Below are positions 1 through 11,647 of a stretch of DNA of 64,000 bases, one piece after another. Position 1 is the stretch's first letter. Each line of letters opens with the position of its first letter. A program made the translations under genes and the position numbers. The notes under the pieces were generated by a model that saw nothing but the letters and a program-made list of their open reading frames with translations, searched no databases and was not told the DNA's origin. The DNA comes from Thozetella sp. PMI_491 (lineage: Eukaryota; Ascomycota; Sordariomycetes; Chaetosphaeriales; Chaetosphaeriaceae), in assembly GCA_021432635.1 (NCBI GenBank), contig MU270020.1, positions 584,054 to 648,053 of the forward strand. The letters run 5' to 3'.

Positions 1-2238
1 CTCGGGTGAGTAGATGACATGGCCAGAATCCCCACCACGCGGGGAGCATATGAGGAGCATCGCTGACGCTTACAATGTAGACCCTCCCCAACAAAGAAAT
101 CACAACCTTTGGCATCAAGTGGAACCTCAATCCTGGCCCGTTCAACTACAAGGAGCACACCGTCATCGTCATGATGGCCAATGTGTCCATCCAGGGCGGC
201 ACTGCGTACGCCACCGACGTGCTGCTCGCCCAGCAGGTCTTCTACGGGCAGAACTTTGGCTGGGGCTTCCAGATGCTGCTCACCATCACCACCCAGTGCC
301 TGGGCTTCGGTATGGCCGGTATCGTGCGCCGATTCCTCATCTGGCCGGCCGCCATGATCTGGCCCCAGACGCTGGCGAACACGGCCCTCATGTACACTCT
401 CCACGACCACACGCCATCGAACCCGGCCGACACGAACGGCTGGTCAATTGGTCGCTACCGCTTCTTCCTCTTCGTCTGCCTCGGCTCCTTCATCTGGTAC
501 TGGTTCCCTGGCTGGATCATCCAAGGCATCTCGTACTTCTCGTGGGTGTGCTGGATTGCTCCGACCAACCTCGTCGTGAACCAGATTTTCGGCAACACCA
601 CGGGATTCGGTATCCTCCCCATCACCTTGGACTGGACCATCATCACCGCCTACATTGGAAGCCCCCTGCCCTACCCCTTCTTTGCCATCGTGAACACCCT
701 CATCGGTGTCGTCGTCTTCTTCCTGATCCCCGGGTTGGGAGTCAAGTACACCAACACTTGGTATTCGGACTATCTCCCGATCGCGAGCACGCGAGCCTTC
801 GACAACACGGGTGCGCACTACAACGTCAGCAGGATTCTGAACGATGACTTGACGCTGAACGTTGAGGAATACCACAACTATTCGCCCCTGTTCCTCTCGA
901 CTTTCTTCACTCTTTGCTACGGCGTCTCCTTCGGCGGTCTGTCCTCCATCATTGTGCACACCATCATGTTCCACGGCAAGGAGATCATTGAGCGCTGGCG
1001 CCTTGCCCGGAACCAGGACGCTGATGTCCATCTCAAGATGATGCGCAAGTATGTCGACACTCCGGACTGGTGGTACTATGCTCTCTTCATCATTCTCTTC
1101 GCCATGTCCCTCGTCACCGTGCTCTACTGGGACACCCACCTCACGTGGTGGGCCATGATCATCGCCATGCTCCTGGCCATTGTCTTCCTGGTGCCCATCG
1201 GCATGATCCAGGCCGTCACCAACACTCAGTAGGTGCTAATCTGTCTAATGAAGTCCACGGTCTGCTAACAATTTCGTAGAATGGGTCTCAACGTGCTGAC
1301 GGAGTTCATCATCGGTTACATGCTCCCCGGCCGCCCCCTGGCCATGATGCTCTTCAAGACCTACGGATACATCACTATGTCCCAGGCCCTTTACTTTTTG
1401 CAAGACATGAAACTGGCGCATTATATCAAGATTCCTGTGAGTTTTCCGGCCATCTCTTATTAAAATGTGTGTACTGACCCTATCCCAAGCCTCGCGTTAC
1501 GTTCCTGGCCCAGACGGTGGCTTGCCTCTGGTCTGCCATTGTTCAGGTTGCTGTATTCAACTGGGCTTTGGGCAGCATTGAGGACATTTGCTCTCCCGAC
1601 CAAAAGAACAGCTACACTTGCCCCAACGCGTCCGTGTTCTACACTGCGTCGGTGGTCTGGGGTGTCATTGGGCCGGCTCGCGTCTTCGGCGCCGGTGCGC
1701 TGTACTCTGCCCTCCAGTGGTACTGGCTTCTCGGCGCCGCCCTCCCGGTCATCACCTACTACCTGGCCAAGAGGTGGCCCAGGAGCCCGATCCGCTACCT
1801 GCACTGGCCTGTGATCTTCGGCGGAAATGCCCTGATCCCGCCGGCTACCATCTTCATCTACTTGTGCTGTAAGTTGCAAACCTTAACCCTGCTATTCTCC
1901 CCGCTAGCTTGTGGCCATGTACTCACGCGCTACCAGGGAGCGTCGTCGGCATATTCTTCAACGGCTTCATCAAGCGCCGTTTCAAGGGATGGTGGGGCCG
2001 ATACAACTACATCACCTCGGCCGGATTGGATACGGGTCTCTACATTTCAACCCTTGTGATCTTCTTCGCGCTCATCCTGCCCCAGCAGGTCAACCCGCCG
2101 CAGTGGTTCATGAACCCCACGCCCGACGGGACCTTCGCAGACGGCCAGAACAACGCTTTCAACAACCTGGATGCCATGGGCGCACTCGCCAAGCTCCAGG
2201 TGGCTGACGGCGAGACCTTCGGGCCGTCGAGCTGGTAA
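1..2238 (+). CDS. Oligopeptide transporter, OPT family (5' end outside the window)
   Basis: Proton-coupled importer of small peptides at the plasma membrane (family knowledge). The 3' part is present; exons read as <1-5, 81-1228, 1280-1436, 1490-1868 and 1936-2238. Every junction keeps phase: the first intron ends at the TAG at 78-80, and the last acceptor is CCAG at 1935, which restores a Trp codon. OPT hallmarks are the segment [13 protein letters not shown] near the start of exon 2, many hydrophobic membrane segments, the [13 protein letters not shown] stretch after the second intron, PPRVTF after the third, and [14 protein letters not shown] near the C terminus. The remaining sequence is over 650 residues, matching the usual 700-900 total. 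The start codon and N-terminal tail lie left of the window. Substrate (tetra/pentapeptides, glutathione or siderophore) cannot be told. Confidence 0.93.
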
Positions 2239-2567
2239 TGTGTGAGACACGGAGAGGAGCGGGCTTGGGAGTCCTTGCTCTCGGCTGCTAGTTATTGGAT
2301 AATAGCCTATCGTTGTATCGTTCTTGTCATGCGACCAAATTGCGTCGTTGAGCACGTAGCTTCCGAGCTACCTACCTACCTAGTCCCCCCAATACCTACG
2401 GCGGCAGAAGCAGTATCACGCGATACTGCCTGACTGCCGCTTTACACCCATTTTAATACGCCCCGCATTGATTGATACTTCGCGGGCTCGTTGTATAACA
2501 TGGCCCCTGTTTCACATTGACTATTGGTAGGCCGCACCAAAAGATGCGGAGGGTCTACGGGGACAGT

Positions 2568-2615
2568 AGCGAGCCGAAAGGGTTAGCAGCGAGCCAACGG
2601 CGTCAACAGCGAGCC
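2568..2615 (+). repeat. Three AGCGAGCC boxes at exact 20-bp spacing
   Basis: The octamer AGCGAGCC occurs at 2568-2575, 2588-2595 and 2608-2615, so starts are exactly 20 bp apart, about two helical turns. Bases between copies differ, which makes this look more like phased sites than a simple slipped repeat. It lies 330 bp after the transporter stop and about 940 bp before the methyltransferase start. A role as a protein-binding array is inference. Confidence 0.6.
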
Positions 2616-3016
2616 GCGAAAGCCGTCCCTGGCTTCAAACCGTCAAATATGGCTAGCCTCTATCTCTTGCTGCGTTAATAACAGAGGCGGTGGATTGTAA
2701 TTAACGATGCTGTCTTTCTTTTATATGGGTCAACATGGCTTTATTCCGGACATAGCGTGCCACTGGTCAAGGGTAGTGCTGACAGAGGGTGTGTGAGCCG
2801 CCGCGTCAACCGCCAAGTTTCGGCTCCCAGTGGTTCTAGAAGCTCACTGTTCGTCCCATTCACTCGCGTAGTAGTGTAGTTGCATCTTCCCTGCTATGCA
2901 ATGTGGTTGTATTTTAGCTTCGGGTCGCGCCGACTTGGCCAGCCTTGGCGATGCCTAGAAATCACTCGGCATGTGCTATAATGCGGGGGAGATCTGCCAA
3001 GACTTCATCGCCGACA

Positions 3017-3046
3017 GGGGGGGGACGGGGAAGGGGGGGGGGGGGG
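3017..3046 (+). repeat. G-tracts, possible quadruplex former
   Basis: A run of 8 G at 3017-3024 is followed by ACGGGGAA and a run of 14 G at 3033-3046. The pattern meets the simple criterion of four G-runs with short loops on the + strand. It may equally be a length-variable homopolymer with sequencing uncertainty. Confidence 0.55.
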
Positions 3047-3556
3047 TTAGCCCTCGCTAGGGCTCCGTTTGGGCTTGGCAGCAGCGCCGTAAACCGCTCC
3101 GTTAGAGGGCTCGGCAGGCTTGAGCCAGGGCTGTCGGACGAGCTCAGTCAGCTCTTGGCCAGGGGCAACTATCAGCCATCAAATTCGTATAACTAGGTAG
3201 CTAGACCAAAACTCGAAGGCATGATTCCAAAGGTTTGGAGGAGTCTGCCGCACTCTCATTGCTGTCTCTCCCCCCCTCTATTCCGTCAAACACCTTTCTG
3301 CCCGCCTATGCTCGTTTCTTGAATCGGTTGACCGCGCTGCAATGACGCGATACGGCAGCTCTCTTGACAGGGTAGAGTCGGCATGACTCACGCCGAATGG
3401 AATGCACAAGCAGCTTGGCGCCGAGACTGGTGCGCGTAGGGTAGATAAGAGAGGTACCAGAGAAAAGTGGTGTGATTGTGCTTGGTACCCATTCCTCAGC
3501 AATGCAATTTTATCGGCCTGCTATAGCCCCTGAAAAACAGTACCGAACGTGCTAAA

Positions 3557-4484
3557 ATGTCTAGTGGGACCTTTGACTACCAAACTCTCAACCTGGAGCT
3601 CTGGAACGATCGGGCACCTATTGTGAGCCATCCCGGCCCACAATCTTCTGCTCACTCTGGATTGACGGTAGATGATTCTGTTGTAGCACGCGGCTTCCCC
3701 TGACTACTACATTGAAGAATTGGTTTCGAACCCTACATTCATCAGCCATGTTGTCGACTTTGACCGGAAGCTGCTAGGCGACATATCCGGGCTTAGCTGT
3801 GTGCACCTGCAGTGCCACATCGGCACCGACACGCTCTCCCTGGCACGCCTAGGAGCGGCTTCGGTCACGGGGGTCGACTTCTCGGATGCAGCCCTGAAGG
3901 AGGCGCGAATGCTCGCTGAGAGGACCGCGGAGAGTGGTGGGGAGAAGCTGAACTACGTGCACGCAAGCGTGGAATCCGCCTTGGCTACTCTCCCATCGGA
4001 AGGCTATGACCTGCTTTACACGGGAATCGGTGTTCTCCCGTGGCTCTCATCCGTCCAAAAGTGGGCCGAGGTTGTCTCCGGCTTGCTCAAGCCGGGCGGC
4101 CGTTTTTTTATCCGCGAAGGGCACCCAATACTTGATGCTATCGAAGATGAGGACCGAGACGATCTGAGAGTTGTATATCCTTACTTCGAGACGAAAGAGC
4201 CGAGGTTGTACCAGAGCGATGGCACCTACGTGGAAGTACCTTCAGGCTTCTCCCCGAAGCTGTGCAAGTCGGGCCAGTTTAGCCACGGCCTCGGCGAGAT
4301 TGTGCAGGCGCTGCTGGATCATGGGATGTGTATAACCGGGCTCAAGGAACATACTACGGTGCCATGGAATGCGCTTCCAGGGCACATGGTAAAAGGTGAA
4401 AAGGGCGAATGGTCTCTGATGCAGGACCCAGAGCGTCTGCCTCTGTCCTATACGCTGCAGGCTATCAAAGTAGCTCGTGGGTAG
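3557..4484 (+). CDS. Class I SAM-dependent methyltransferase
   Basis: Predicted 287-residue soluble methyltransferase of unknown substrate. Exon 1 is 3557-3622 (22 codons, ending ...WNDRAPI) and exon 2 is 3687-4484 (starting HAASPDYYIEEL); the 64-bp intron has GTGAGC donor and TTGTAG acceptor and lies between codons. Motif I of the Rossmann-like fold is at about residues 61-70 (VHLQCHIGTDT), followed by the acidic-end strand VTGVDFS and a later LKPGGRFFIREGHP segment typical of class I enzymes. No signal peptide or membrane segment. Neighbours give no substrate hint: a peptide transporter upstream and 2.7 kb of non-coding DNA downstream. Family assignment is firm; function beyond methyl transfer is unknown. 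Confidence 0.88.
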
Positions 4485-7151
4485 ACCACAGGGACACTCT
4501 AGAAGGTGTTGCTTTCGAGACACGGTGCTTTCAGAGAAGGTTCCGTGCTTCGTTAAGGATGCACCTCCAGATTTCCGGCGCATGAGCCGACTCGGTTCAC
4601 AACAGGCTTCATGTTGTCTGAATCTGATCTACAGTGAAGGCTAGCATCAGAATACATTTCAGCTAGAGTCAGAACTTAACGGAGGATATCAAGCCTCGAA
4701 AAAAAAACCCGGCGACACAGAACCCTTCCACAATGCCCCTTGATTTGACCCTAAGATACGACCCCCTCAAAATTCTTTTGCCCCCCTTGTCAATGAACGC
4801 GTGGTCTCGATCAGCAGAGAACCGTTACTTCCCTAGCGTCAAATTAGCGCGGGGTGTCATCTTCGCAAAGTTCCGTAATGGGCAAATATGTGTATAGCTT
4901 ATTCAGGTAAGTCTGCCTACTAAAGCAGCTGTGTTCGACTCGGAGATTCCGGAGTACCTAAGTAGTCGCTCATCAATCCGCGCTCGGGTTGCCTGTCCAC
5001 TGCAGATATTATGTGAGACGTATACACTGCCAAAGAAGTACCTATATTGGGCGGATTACGGCTGGCCAATTTCAGCATTGATACTTTGCTGCTCAAATTG
5101 TGAACCTGAACCGCGGACGATTTAGGCTGTCTCGCTAGCTCTCCTAGGAGTATTACAGTAGCACAAAGGCTTGTTTGTCCGTCCAGTAAAGAGTAATAGG
5201 TGGGAAGGGGGCTTCAAATGCGCTATAACTCATCATTGTCATTCTGCACTTCTTGTCTAGCTCCCTACTTGGCTAGGGTCACCGCGGTATAATAATACTT
5301 TTGTTCAAGCTAAGACACATCCACGAATCCAGATCCAGGTCCAGATCCCAGTAACCCAAGGTATTACTTCTATCCACGTCTCATGCAAGTAGTTTTCATA
5401 TTTTGCACAAAGTTGCGAACTCCTTGCCCTCGAACCCCCAAATGCAAGTGTTGATAGGTCCATATCTATAACAGCGCTCTGCCCTCGCATCCCTAGCACC
5501 GGAAGGACTTGACGGCGAAGGCAAGTTTGGCCAATTCTGGCCCGTTAATGTTGAAAAGAAGACCCACGCAATCCGCTTGGGCGTAGGTCTTGCAGGATCC
5601 TCCAAGCGTAAGGGCGGTGATGTAAGGGGACAGAACTGTAGTGTCTACATTAGCAACCCGCACTTACAGCGTCTAGAGGTTGGGTAAAGCGTGTACGTGG
5701 ACGTGGCGCCAAGTTTTGGCAATCCTGGTACCTTGGTTGAGCGTAATCACATTGGGTCACGTCGAAAGCGTAGCTTCTGCAGAACCAAATTGTGCTACCT
5801 TGGGTGACGGCCAGCATACCCATGAAGGTGGCGGCAATTTGCGAGGAAAACTGCATCTTGGGAACTATTCGCCTCGAGTAGGCTCGCTAGAAAAGAGATT
5901 CGTATGCTGGTCTTCGGTCTTCTCCGTTAAACGGAGGCTCATTTCTGTGGATTTATACTTTTCCTTGTTCCGCTGCGAGCATCAGCGGCACGTCAACACC
6001 TATACGTGGGAGTCATGTGGCAGGCCGCTGTCTCTCACGAATGTGTCAGTCGGGAAGGGCTTTAGCCAATGACTGGAGATGCTAAATCTTCTAAACTAGA
6101 GGCACAGGAATGTCTTTCAGTTGTTCTACATCATATTTGAGCCACCCATGCCGATCCACGTGTATCTGTAATTCCCGGGACTTTCTGTACAGCCGGTCCA
6201 TCGGATGGAATGCGTATGATCTGAAACCAACGGCTTCGGTTCCAGCTTCCCAGTTCGTCTCAAATCGCGAAAGGGAGCTTGAAGTCTCACTTGCAAGGTT
6301 TACCGTAGATACATCTATGGGCTCTAGTGTTGCTGGAACCTTGATAGCCTCCAAGAAACGACCCTAACTTGTCCTGTAGCAGACAGTATCAATGCCGTCT
6401 AAACTTAGTAGCCTGGCCTCTCGGATACAAGGTAGAAAGATGGCGTATGTGCGCGGTATGCAAACGTTGCCTCATTTCGGGGTGTAACAAACTATCTTAT
6501 AACTATAGTATGTATTAACTATAATATAGAACTTCCAAAGTGAAGGTAAATGATGACAGCTTGCAAGTCTGGGTTAGTGGCTGGAGACTCAATTTCATTG
6601 GATATACCCACCCTGGTTTTCTCTGAGATGGTGATCTTCCCATCTCAAGTCCTCGAGGGCAAGTGGTATTCTTGGTCGCAACACCAGATACGGCACCCAC
6701 ACTTCTCAGATATCAATCGCATGCCTAGATTCGGCAAATGGTTGATAGCTCGGCAATGCATTTATTCTTTATCTCATTATCTCATCCTTCTAGGGGCTTG
6801 GCGTCGCTTAAGGGCTATTCAGGCTATTTCCGACTCTCCAGGCAGGGGCGATAGAGCTCGTCGATAGGAGTATTGCGAGACGTGCGTGATGTGGGCGGTG
6901 CAACTTAACCCATTGCAGCAATCTCTGGTGGCTAAATGTGCGGCTCCAATGATCGAGTAACATGTATAATAACATGATAAAAACGGCTTTGCGGTGATAT
7001 TAAGGTCGGAAGCAAGGTACCTATCAGCAGAGCATTCAAATGGAAGCGCAAGCCGCTCTCCGCAAGCCGCTCTCTGCAAGCGAACAATGGCATGTCCTCT
7101 TCTGCTTCTCAACGGTGCCAGACGTTGCGCAGAACTTGAAGAAAAGCAGAC
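4485..7151. other. Gene-poor stretch
   Basis: About 2.7 kb with no gene I can support. Reading frames are short, interrupted and lack recognisable motifs. The longest on each strand (5680-6072 plus, 6091-6354 minus) are discussed among rejected items. Base composition is moderately AT-rich compared with the flanking genes. Confidence 0.55.
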
Positions 7152-7958
7152 ATGTTGGCATCGCCAGCCATGAAGGCCCTGTTTGGCGCATTCGCCGGCC
7201 TAGCCGCCGCCGTGTCTCTGGGGGATCGCACCACCAAGACGATTCACCATGGCATATCACCCCAGTTCATAGACAACGCCGCGTTGGCGCAGTTCACAGC
7301 GGACACCGCTGGTGCCGGAGTACAATACAACCAGAACTGGGCAGGTGCAGTTCTTATGGGTACCAATCTCACGACTGTATCGGCCCTTGTCAAGATCCCA
7401 TCGGCAGCGATGCCTCCTGGCGGCAGGGCGACTGTCCAGTACTCAACTACTACCTGGGTGGGCATTGACGGTGTCAGCTGCGCCACCCAAGCGCTCCTGC
7501 AAGCTGGAGTCGATACATTCGTGCAGAACGGCAACGTGCGCTTTGAGGGCTGGTACGAATGGTATCCGCAACCTTCGATCCCCTTTCCCAACTTTGCCGT
7601 CAAGCTCGGCGATGTGATTAATATTACGGTTGGCGCTACGTCCGCCACCACCGGCTTCGCCACTTTGGAGAACCTGACGACCGGGAAGAGCGTCAACCAC
7701 GTCTTCACGAACGGTGCCCGACTATGCTTCAAGAGTGCGGAGTGGATCGTGGAGGACTTTAGCCAAGGCAACCAGATGGTGGCGTTTGCAAACTTCACGA
7801 CAGTTACCTTCACCAATGCCACGGCGAAGACAGGGGATGGAAAAGTGCTGGATAACACCGGATCACAGATATTCGGGATTATGCAGAGGAACAAGGTATA
7901 TACGGAGTGTGCGACGCCAAGTTCTGATACCGTAGAATGCAAATACATCGGCTCTTAG
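7152..7958 (+). CDS. Secreted glutamic protease (eqolisin, peptidase family G1)
   Basis: Acid protease of the aspergillopepsin II / scytalidoglutamic peptidase type, acting outside the cell on proteins at low pH (family knowledge). Single exon, 268 residues from the ATG at 7152; a second in-frame ATG at 7170 with better context would give 262 residues and also a good signal peptide (MKALFGAFAGLAAAVSLG). The mature-domain start is visible at NQNWAGAVL (about 61-68), followed by TTWVGIDG. The catalytic pair is present: Gln117 in ALLQAGVD and Glu201 in AEWIVEDF, with the conserved FEGWYEWYP between them. A short propeptide of about 40 residues separates signal and catalytic core. Cys110, Cys192, Cys253 and Cys263 may form disulfides. 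A peptide transporter lies 5 kb upstream, a possible functional partner. Confidence 0.95.
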   Translation: MLASPAMKALFGAFAGLAAAVSLGDRTTKTIHHGISPQFIDNAALAQFTADTAGAGVQYNQNWAGAVLMGTNLTTVSALVKIPSAAMPPGGRATVQYSTTTWVGIDGVSCATQALLQAGVDTFVQNGNVRFEGWYEWYPQPSIPFPNFAVKLGDVINITVGATSATTGFATLENLTTGKSVNHVFTNGARLCFKSAEWIVEDFSQGNQMVAFANFTTVTFTNATAKTGDGKVLDNTGSQIFGIMQRNKVYTECATPSSDTVECKYIGS

Positions 7959-8650
7959 GCAGCGGAGTTCGACGTTCAGCTGACTGGGCCTCAGCGCCCG
8001 GGAACCACAATATAACGACCGAATATTTTAGCGGCTGTTGACTTTATGGAGGATGGCGGAGATGGTGTCATTCCCCGAGGAATAAGGATCACTCTTACGA
8101 TAACCTAAGTTGTGACATTCTTTTATGATAATTGCCTAATGGAAAGTCGAAACCATTCCTGAAAATAAATATGGGACAGTCAACCGTTTGGATCCTCGGC
8201 CATGTTTGTTGCATACTGCTATTAGAAGCGGCCCCCTTGATACACCAGAATTCATCTCACCTGTCCTGACTCACAGCTTGCTAACCATGGACACTCGCTC
8301 AGCTGAGCTCGGGGCACGGCGCATTTTCAACTCGGGTCGCCTGAAGAGCCTTGCCGTAACCTGACCCCTCTCCGCAGGAGAATAGCCAATAAAATCAACT
8401 TCTTTCTAACTGCGTAGTCACCAGTGCCGCAGTAGAAGCATTTCATTGTCCGAGAAATTACGTCGAGCAGTTCGTTGCGGGGGCTGTGCCTTGCCCAACA
8501 CCAGTAGCATTTGCAGAGAGTCTCGAAGACTACAGTCAACCAAAATCCATTCGCATCATTCGGCAAACACTTGGAACTCATATCTTGAAGGACTCAGCCT
8601 AGCCTCCGGACCGAAGTTATGTGTTTCGAACACCTCGGCGCTATCCTTGT
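7959..8650. other. Intergenic region
   Basis: About 0.7 kb between the protease and the HET-domain relic. I see no gene, repeat or clear core promoter in it. Confidence 0.5.
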
Positions 8651-9670
8651 ATGCATGATACAAGCATGTCTCTGAGCGTTACTAGCTTCTTACAACCTGG
8701 GTTACACAGCTCCAGGAACCCTCGCGATGTGACGGTATTTCCCTATTGCCTTCGCTGTGAGAAACAGGTTCGTCTCGTACGGCTCGATCCAGGGTCCAGA
8801 GGCTCCCCTATAATCTGCGAGATTCTGCCTTCAAGCCTCGAGCCTTCTCCAGAGCCGTATGAATGTCTTTTGTACATGTGGGGCCCTTCTGTCAACTCAA
8901 AGTCAATTTCGATGAACAATAGAACGATACAGGTCCGCCAAAACCTCTGGGCGGCATTGGAAGCGATTCGATACGAAACAACATCCCGGACCTCGAGGGT
9001 AGATGCGTTGTGTATCAACCAGAATGACGCACCAGAGGTTAACACTCCAGTCGCCATCATGGGACTGATCTTTCACGGTGCGCTCAAGGTCTTGGTTTGG
9101 CTTGGAGAAACAGCAGACGATAATGACTTACTGTTTCGTTATATCAAGCCCACCGAGCCCTGGGGTTTTAATCAAATGGGACGGTCCATGGGAGCACCGA
9201 TTCGCGAAAGCTATGGAGGCTTTCTATCACCGGCCATATTGGAGGTGAGTCTGGATCATACAGGAGATAATGGCTGCAGTCTATTGATATATTCTGTGGG
9301 ACCCGGTTTACAACAGACCTAGCTGGCTGGCTTTATCAAATCATCAATACTGGTACCTGAATACGAATGGGCGGATGGATAGGAGGATTGTTGCCCCGTC
9401 TTATTCTCGTATCTGAAGCAAGAGAAACCCCCAGCCCCGGCCGGCTCTGTTGCAAGGATCGCACACCAACGCGCGCGTCAGATTCATCCAGTAAATATCA
9501 CAGCTGAAAGATCCCCGCATGAACTGGATGCCAGGGCAAACCAATGCCTTGCTTGCCTCAAGGACGATGGATTTTGTGAAGATAACGGGGATGTGAGAAC
9601 ATTTAGCACCTCCCTGCTCTCGTACGCTCCCACGGCCGTGCTTCGCGGCAAAAGTTCAAATATTTCATGT
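8651..9670 (+). pseudogene. HET-domain gene, truncated by an in-frame TAG
   Basis: Remnant of a heterokaryon-incompatibility (HET) domain protein. From the ATG at 8651 the frame contains VRLVRLDPGS, then YECLLYMWG (the family's Y-x-A-L-S-Y-x-W-G box), RVDALCINQND (the W-I-D-A-x-C-I-N-Q box) and KVLVWLGE. A GTGAGT donor at 9245 and CCTAG acceptor ending 9322 would splice in phase to 9323, but a TAG follows at 9380-9382. The same frame then stays open for 96 more codons to a TGA at 9671, as expected for a recently broken gene. The family's downstream R-P-W-(F/W)-x-R-x-W box is not found. The product as spliced would be 217 residues. Alternative: a short functional HET-only protein with an unrecognised splice. 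Confidence 0.65.
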
Positions 9671-10119
9671 TGAAGGGCGAACATCCAGTTCGCTCACAGC
9701 AAGCTTACCTGAAATTTCTAGTGGTTCGCTCTTATAGCCATTCTACCGTGCCGCTCTGACAATACCAATATCAGGGTATGCCATCTCTCTGTATCGAGCT
9801 TGCTTCTAAGCAACGTAGAGATATTGCACGTGGAGAAACACAGGCTCGCCTTCGTTACTTACCTCGTTGAACCCAGCCACCTAGGCACTTTTGCTACCAT
9901 GACCGAGTAAGCCCAATAGGATCTTCCCCAACCACATCATGGCCCCCGGTGCCAAGACCTGCGGCTGATTTCAAAAGGGCGCGCTCGCGTTCGAATGCTG
10001 GATCCCAGACACAGGCTGAGCAGGTCCTTGCCCCTACATATACCAATGGGTCATCCTTTCTCACTCTCTCAAGGCTGCCAAGGTGCCAAGAAACCATATA
10101 GACCGCCAAGCTCCCCACA
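9671..10119. other. Intergenic region
   Basis: About 450 bp upstream of the surface-protein gene. Nothing recognisable was seen. Confidence 0.45.
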
Positions 10120-11070
10120 ATGCCGACCGTCACGACCTATCTCGACTACCAGGTGTCCAACTTTGGGCCGCTTACCTCCACCTATACGGCTCCTCAGTCG
10201 TGCTCCACCGGTACTAGTTTTATCGGCGCTGTCCTTGCTAGCTCGCCAGATGTGCAGTGGGCATCGGCCTGCGAAGCATCGGCATACAACCACGGCGATT
10301 GCCTTCCAGCGGGATCTGCTATAGACGCGCACTTTTCATCCGCTCTTCAGAGCGATGCCTCCCCTAACATAGTCATCTACCATTCCCCCGGTCTGGCGTG
10401 TCCAGCGGGCTGGGCGACCGCCGGCTCTGTGGCGAAGGCATCGGACGGCTCACTGGTGAGCCCGTCGGGGGTTTTATCCCACACTCCGGTGCCGTCTGCG
10501 CTGTCGAAAGTAACTGCTCTCAACGGGCTTGAAGTCTTGGAGAATGTTTTAGACCCAGGAGAGACAGCTGCGGTGTGTTGTCCGAGGTAGGCTATTCCCA
10601 TAGTTTTCACGCCCTACTGATGGACAAAACGAGAACTAACTGACCGTAGCCAATGGACAATACACCCTGATGGAGGCTGCTATTCCGTGCTTCCTGCATC
10701 TGTCTATCGACCTACGGTCGGCTGCTTACTTGAGCTGCCTTCCTCTGATTACGTGGTCACAACCACGACATATACTCTAGCAGGGCATGCCGTGTCAGGA
10801 CCGTTATTCCTCATCACCGGTACTGCGCCGATGACTGCGGAGAGCACCACTTTTAGCACAAATGCGGCTACGAGCTACCTAGGAGCCTCAATTCTTCCTA
10901 TGGTAACTCTGGTCTACAAAGCGGGTGATGGGACCACCGGCAGCCCAGCCGCGACTTCGAGTAACCCGTCAAACTCATTGAATAGAGGTGGAAGTGACGC
11001 GCTTATCTTGTGGCCAATCGTTTGGGTGACAATATCCATGGTCATTGGAGCGGGGATCGTGTTGGGATAA
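10120..11070 (+). CDS. Unrecognised surface protein with C-terminal membrane segment
   Basis: I do not recognise a named family. Exons 10120-10586 and 10650-11070 flank a 63-bp intron (GTAGGC donor, CGTAG acceptor, CTAAC branch at about 10636) and give 295 residues. The N terminus (MPTVTTYLDYQVSNFGPLTS) is not a typical signal peptide. The ectodomain is rich in Ser, Thr, Ala and Pro with a Cys-Cys-Pro box just before the intron and several further cysteines, suggesting disulfides. A Ser/Thr/Asn-rich linker precedes a hydrophobic segment at about residues 273-295 (ALILWPIVWVTISMVIGAGI) that runs to the very C terminus. This fits either a tail anchor or a GPI-anchor signal. The combination suggests a cell-wall or plasma-membrane surface protein; that is inference. 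Confidence 0.72.
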
Positions 11071-11647
11071 GATGGAGGGGGGTGCATCGATATCGGAAAG
11101 CCGGGGCAGGACATAGTTCAAGGGATTGTGCCTTCTTCACAAGCTACAGGGATCGTAATTATTACAGAATTCTCAGTTTCGCCAATCAGACCAACTCAGG
11201 CTTTGCAATCGTGTCCCGTTATCGGATTGGGCTTCATTGCGTCCTGACCCCTGATGACGCAATGTTCGTACATTGTGACATGAGCTACACGAAACATTAC
11301 AATTGAGCGAGGGCTGCCATTCCGGATCTCCAAGACCAACAAAACCCAGGTTTGGGCTAGTCTATATACGGGATTCGCATTGCGAGATCCGCCAATACCT
11401 AGATTGTCGGGTCTAAGCCACCGATGGCGTGCTCCTGAGCAAAATGCCAGAACGCCAGTCGCCCCACAAGCACGCCATCGCCGCCCCCGTCGTAGATACC
11501 ACTCATTGAAGTGGCAGACAACGGGGTATATAAACGCTGGTGGACTTCACGAACATGTTGATTCGAGTCACGATCAGCTCCTCAATACCTTCATTACGCT
11601 TATTCCAGAGTCCCCTTGTCTCTCATTAGCGCAGCACAACTGATACA
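11071..11647. other. Promoter region of the DUF1993 gene
   Basis: Non-coding. It contains the TATA-like box at 11527-11534 listed separately; nothing else was recognised. Confidence 0.5.
11527..11534 (+). promoter_or_regulatory. TATA-like box, DUF1993 gene
   Basis: TATATAAA lies 114 bp before the ATG at 11648, a usual fungal distance from core promoter to start codon. Confidence 0.5.

Larger units (their letters stand above)
2239..3556. other. Intergenic region with phased 20-bp repeat and G-tract
   Basis: No gene is supported in this 1.3 kb between the transporter and the methyltransferase. It holds three evenly spaced AGCGAGCC copies (2568-2615) and a G-rich run (3017-3046), listed separately. 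The remainder shows only short chance reading frames. Confidence 0.6.

Noticed and set aside
5680-6072. 130-codon frame on the plus strand
   Set aside because: No motif, no ATG with good context and no neighbouring exons; treated as chance.
6091-6354. Minus-strand frame with protein-like text (FRSYAFHPMDRLYRKSRELQ)
   Set aside because: Only 87 codons, no recognised family and no flanking exons found. It might be a gene fragment, but I cannot support it.
10120-10590. Single-exon reading of the surface protein ending at 10590
   Set aside because: A good intron at 10587-10649 joins in phase to a longer frame with a membrane segment, which explains the sequence better.
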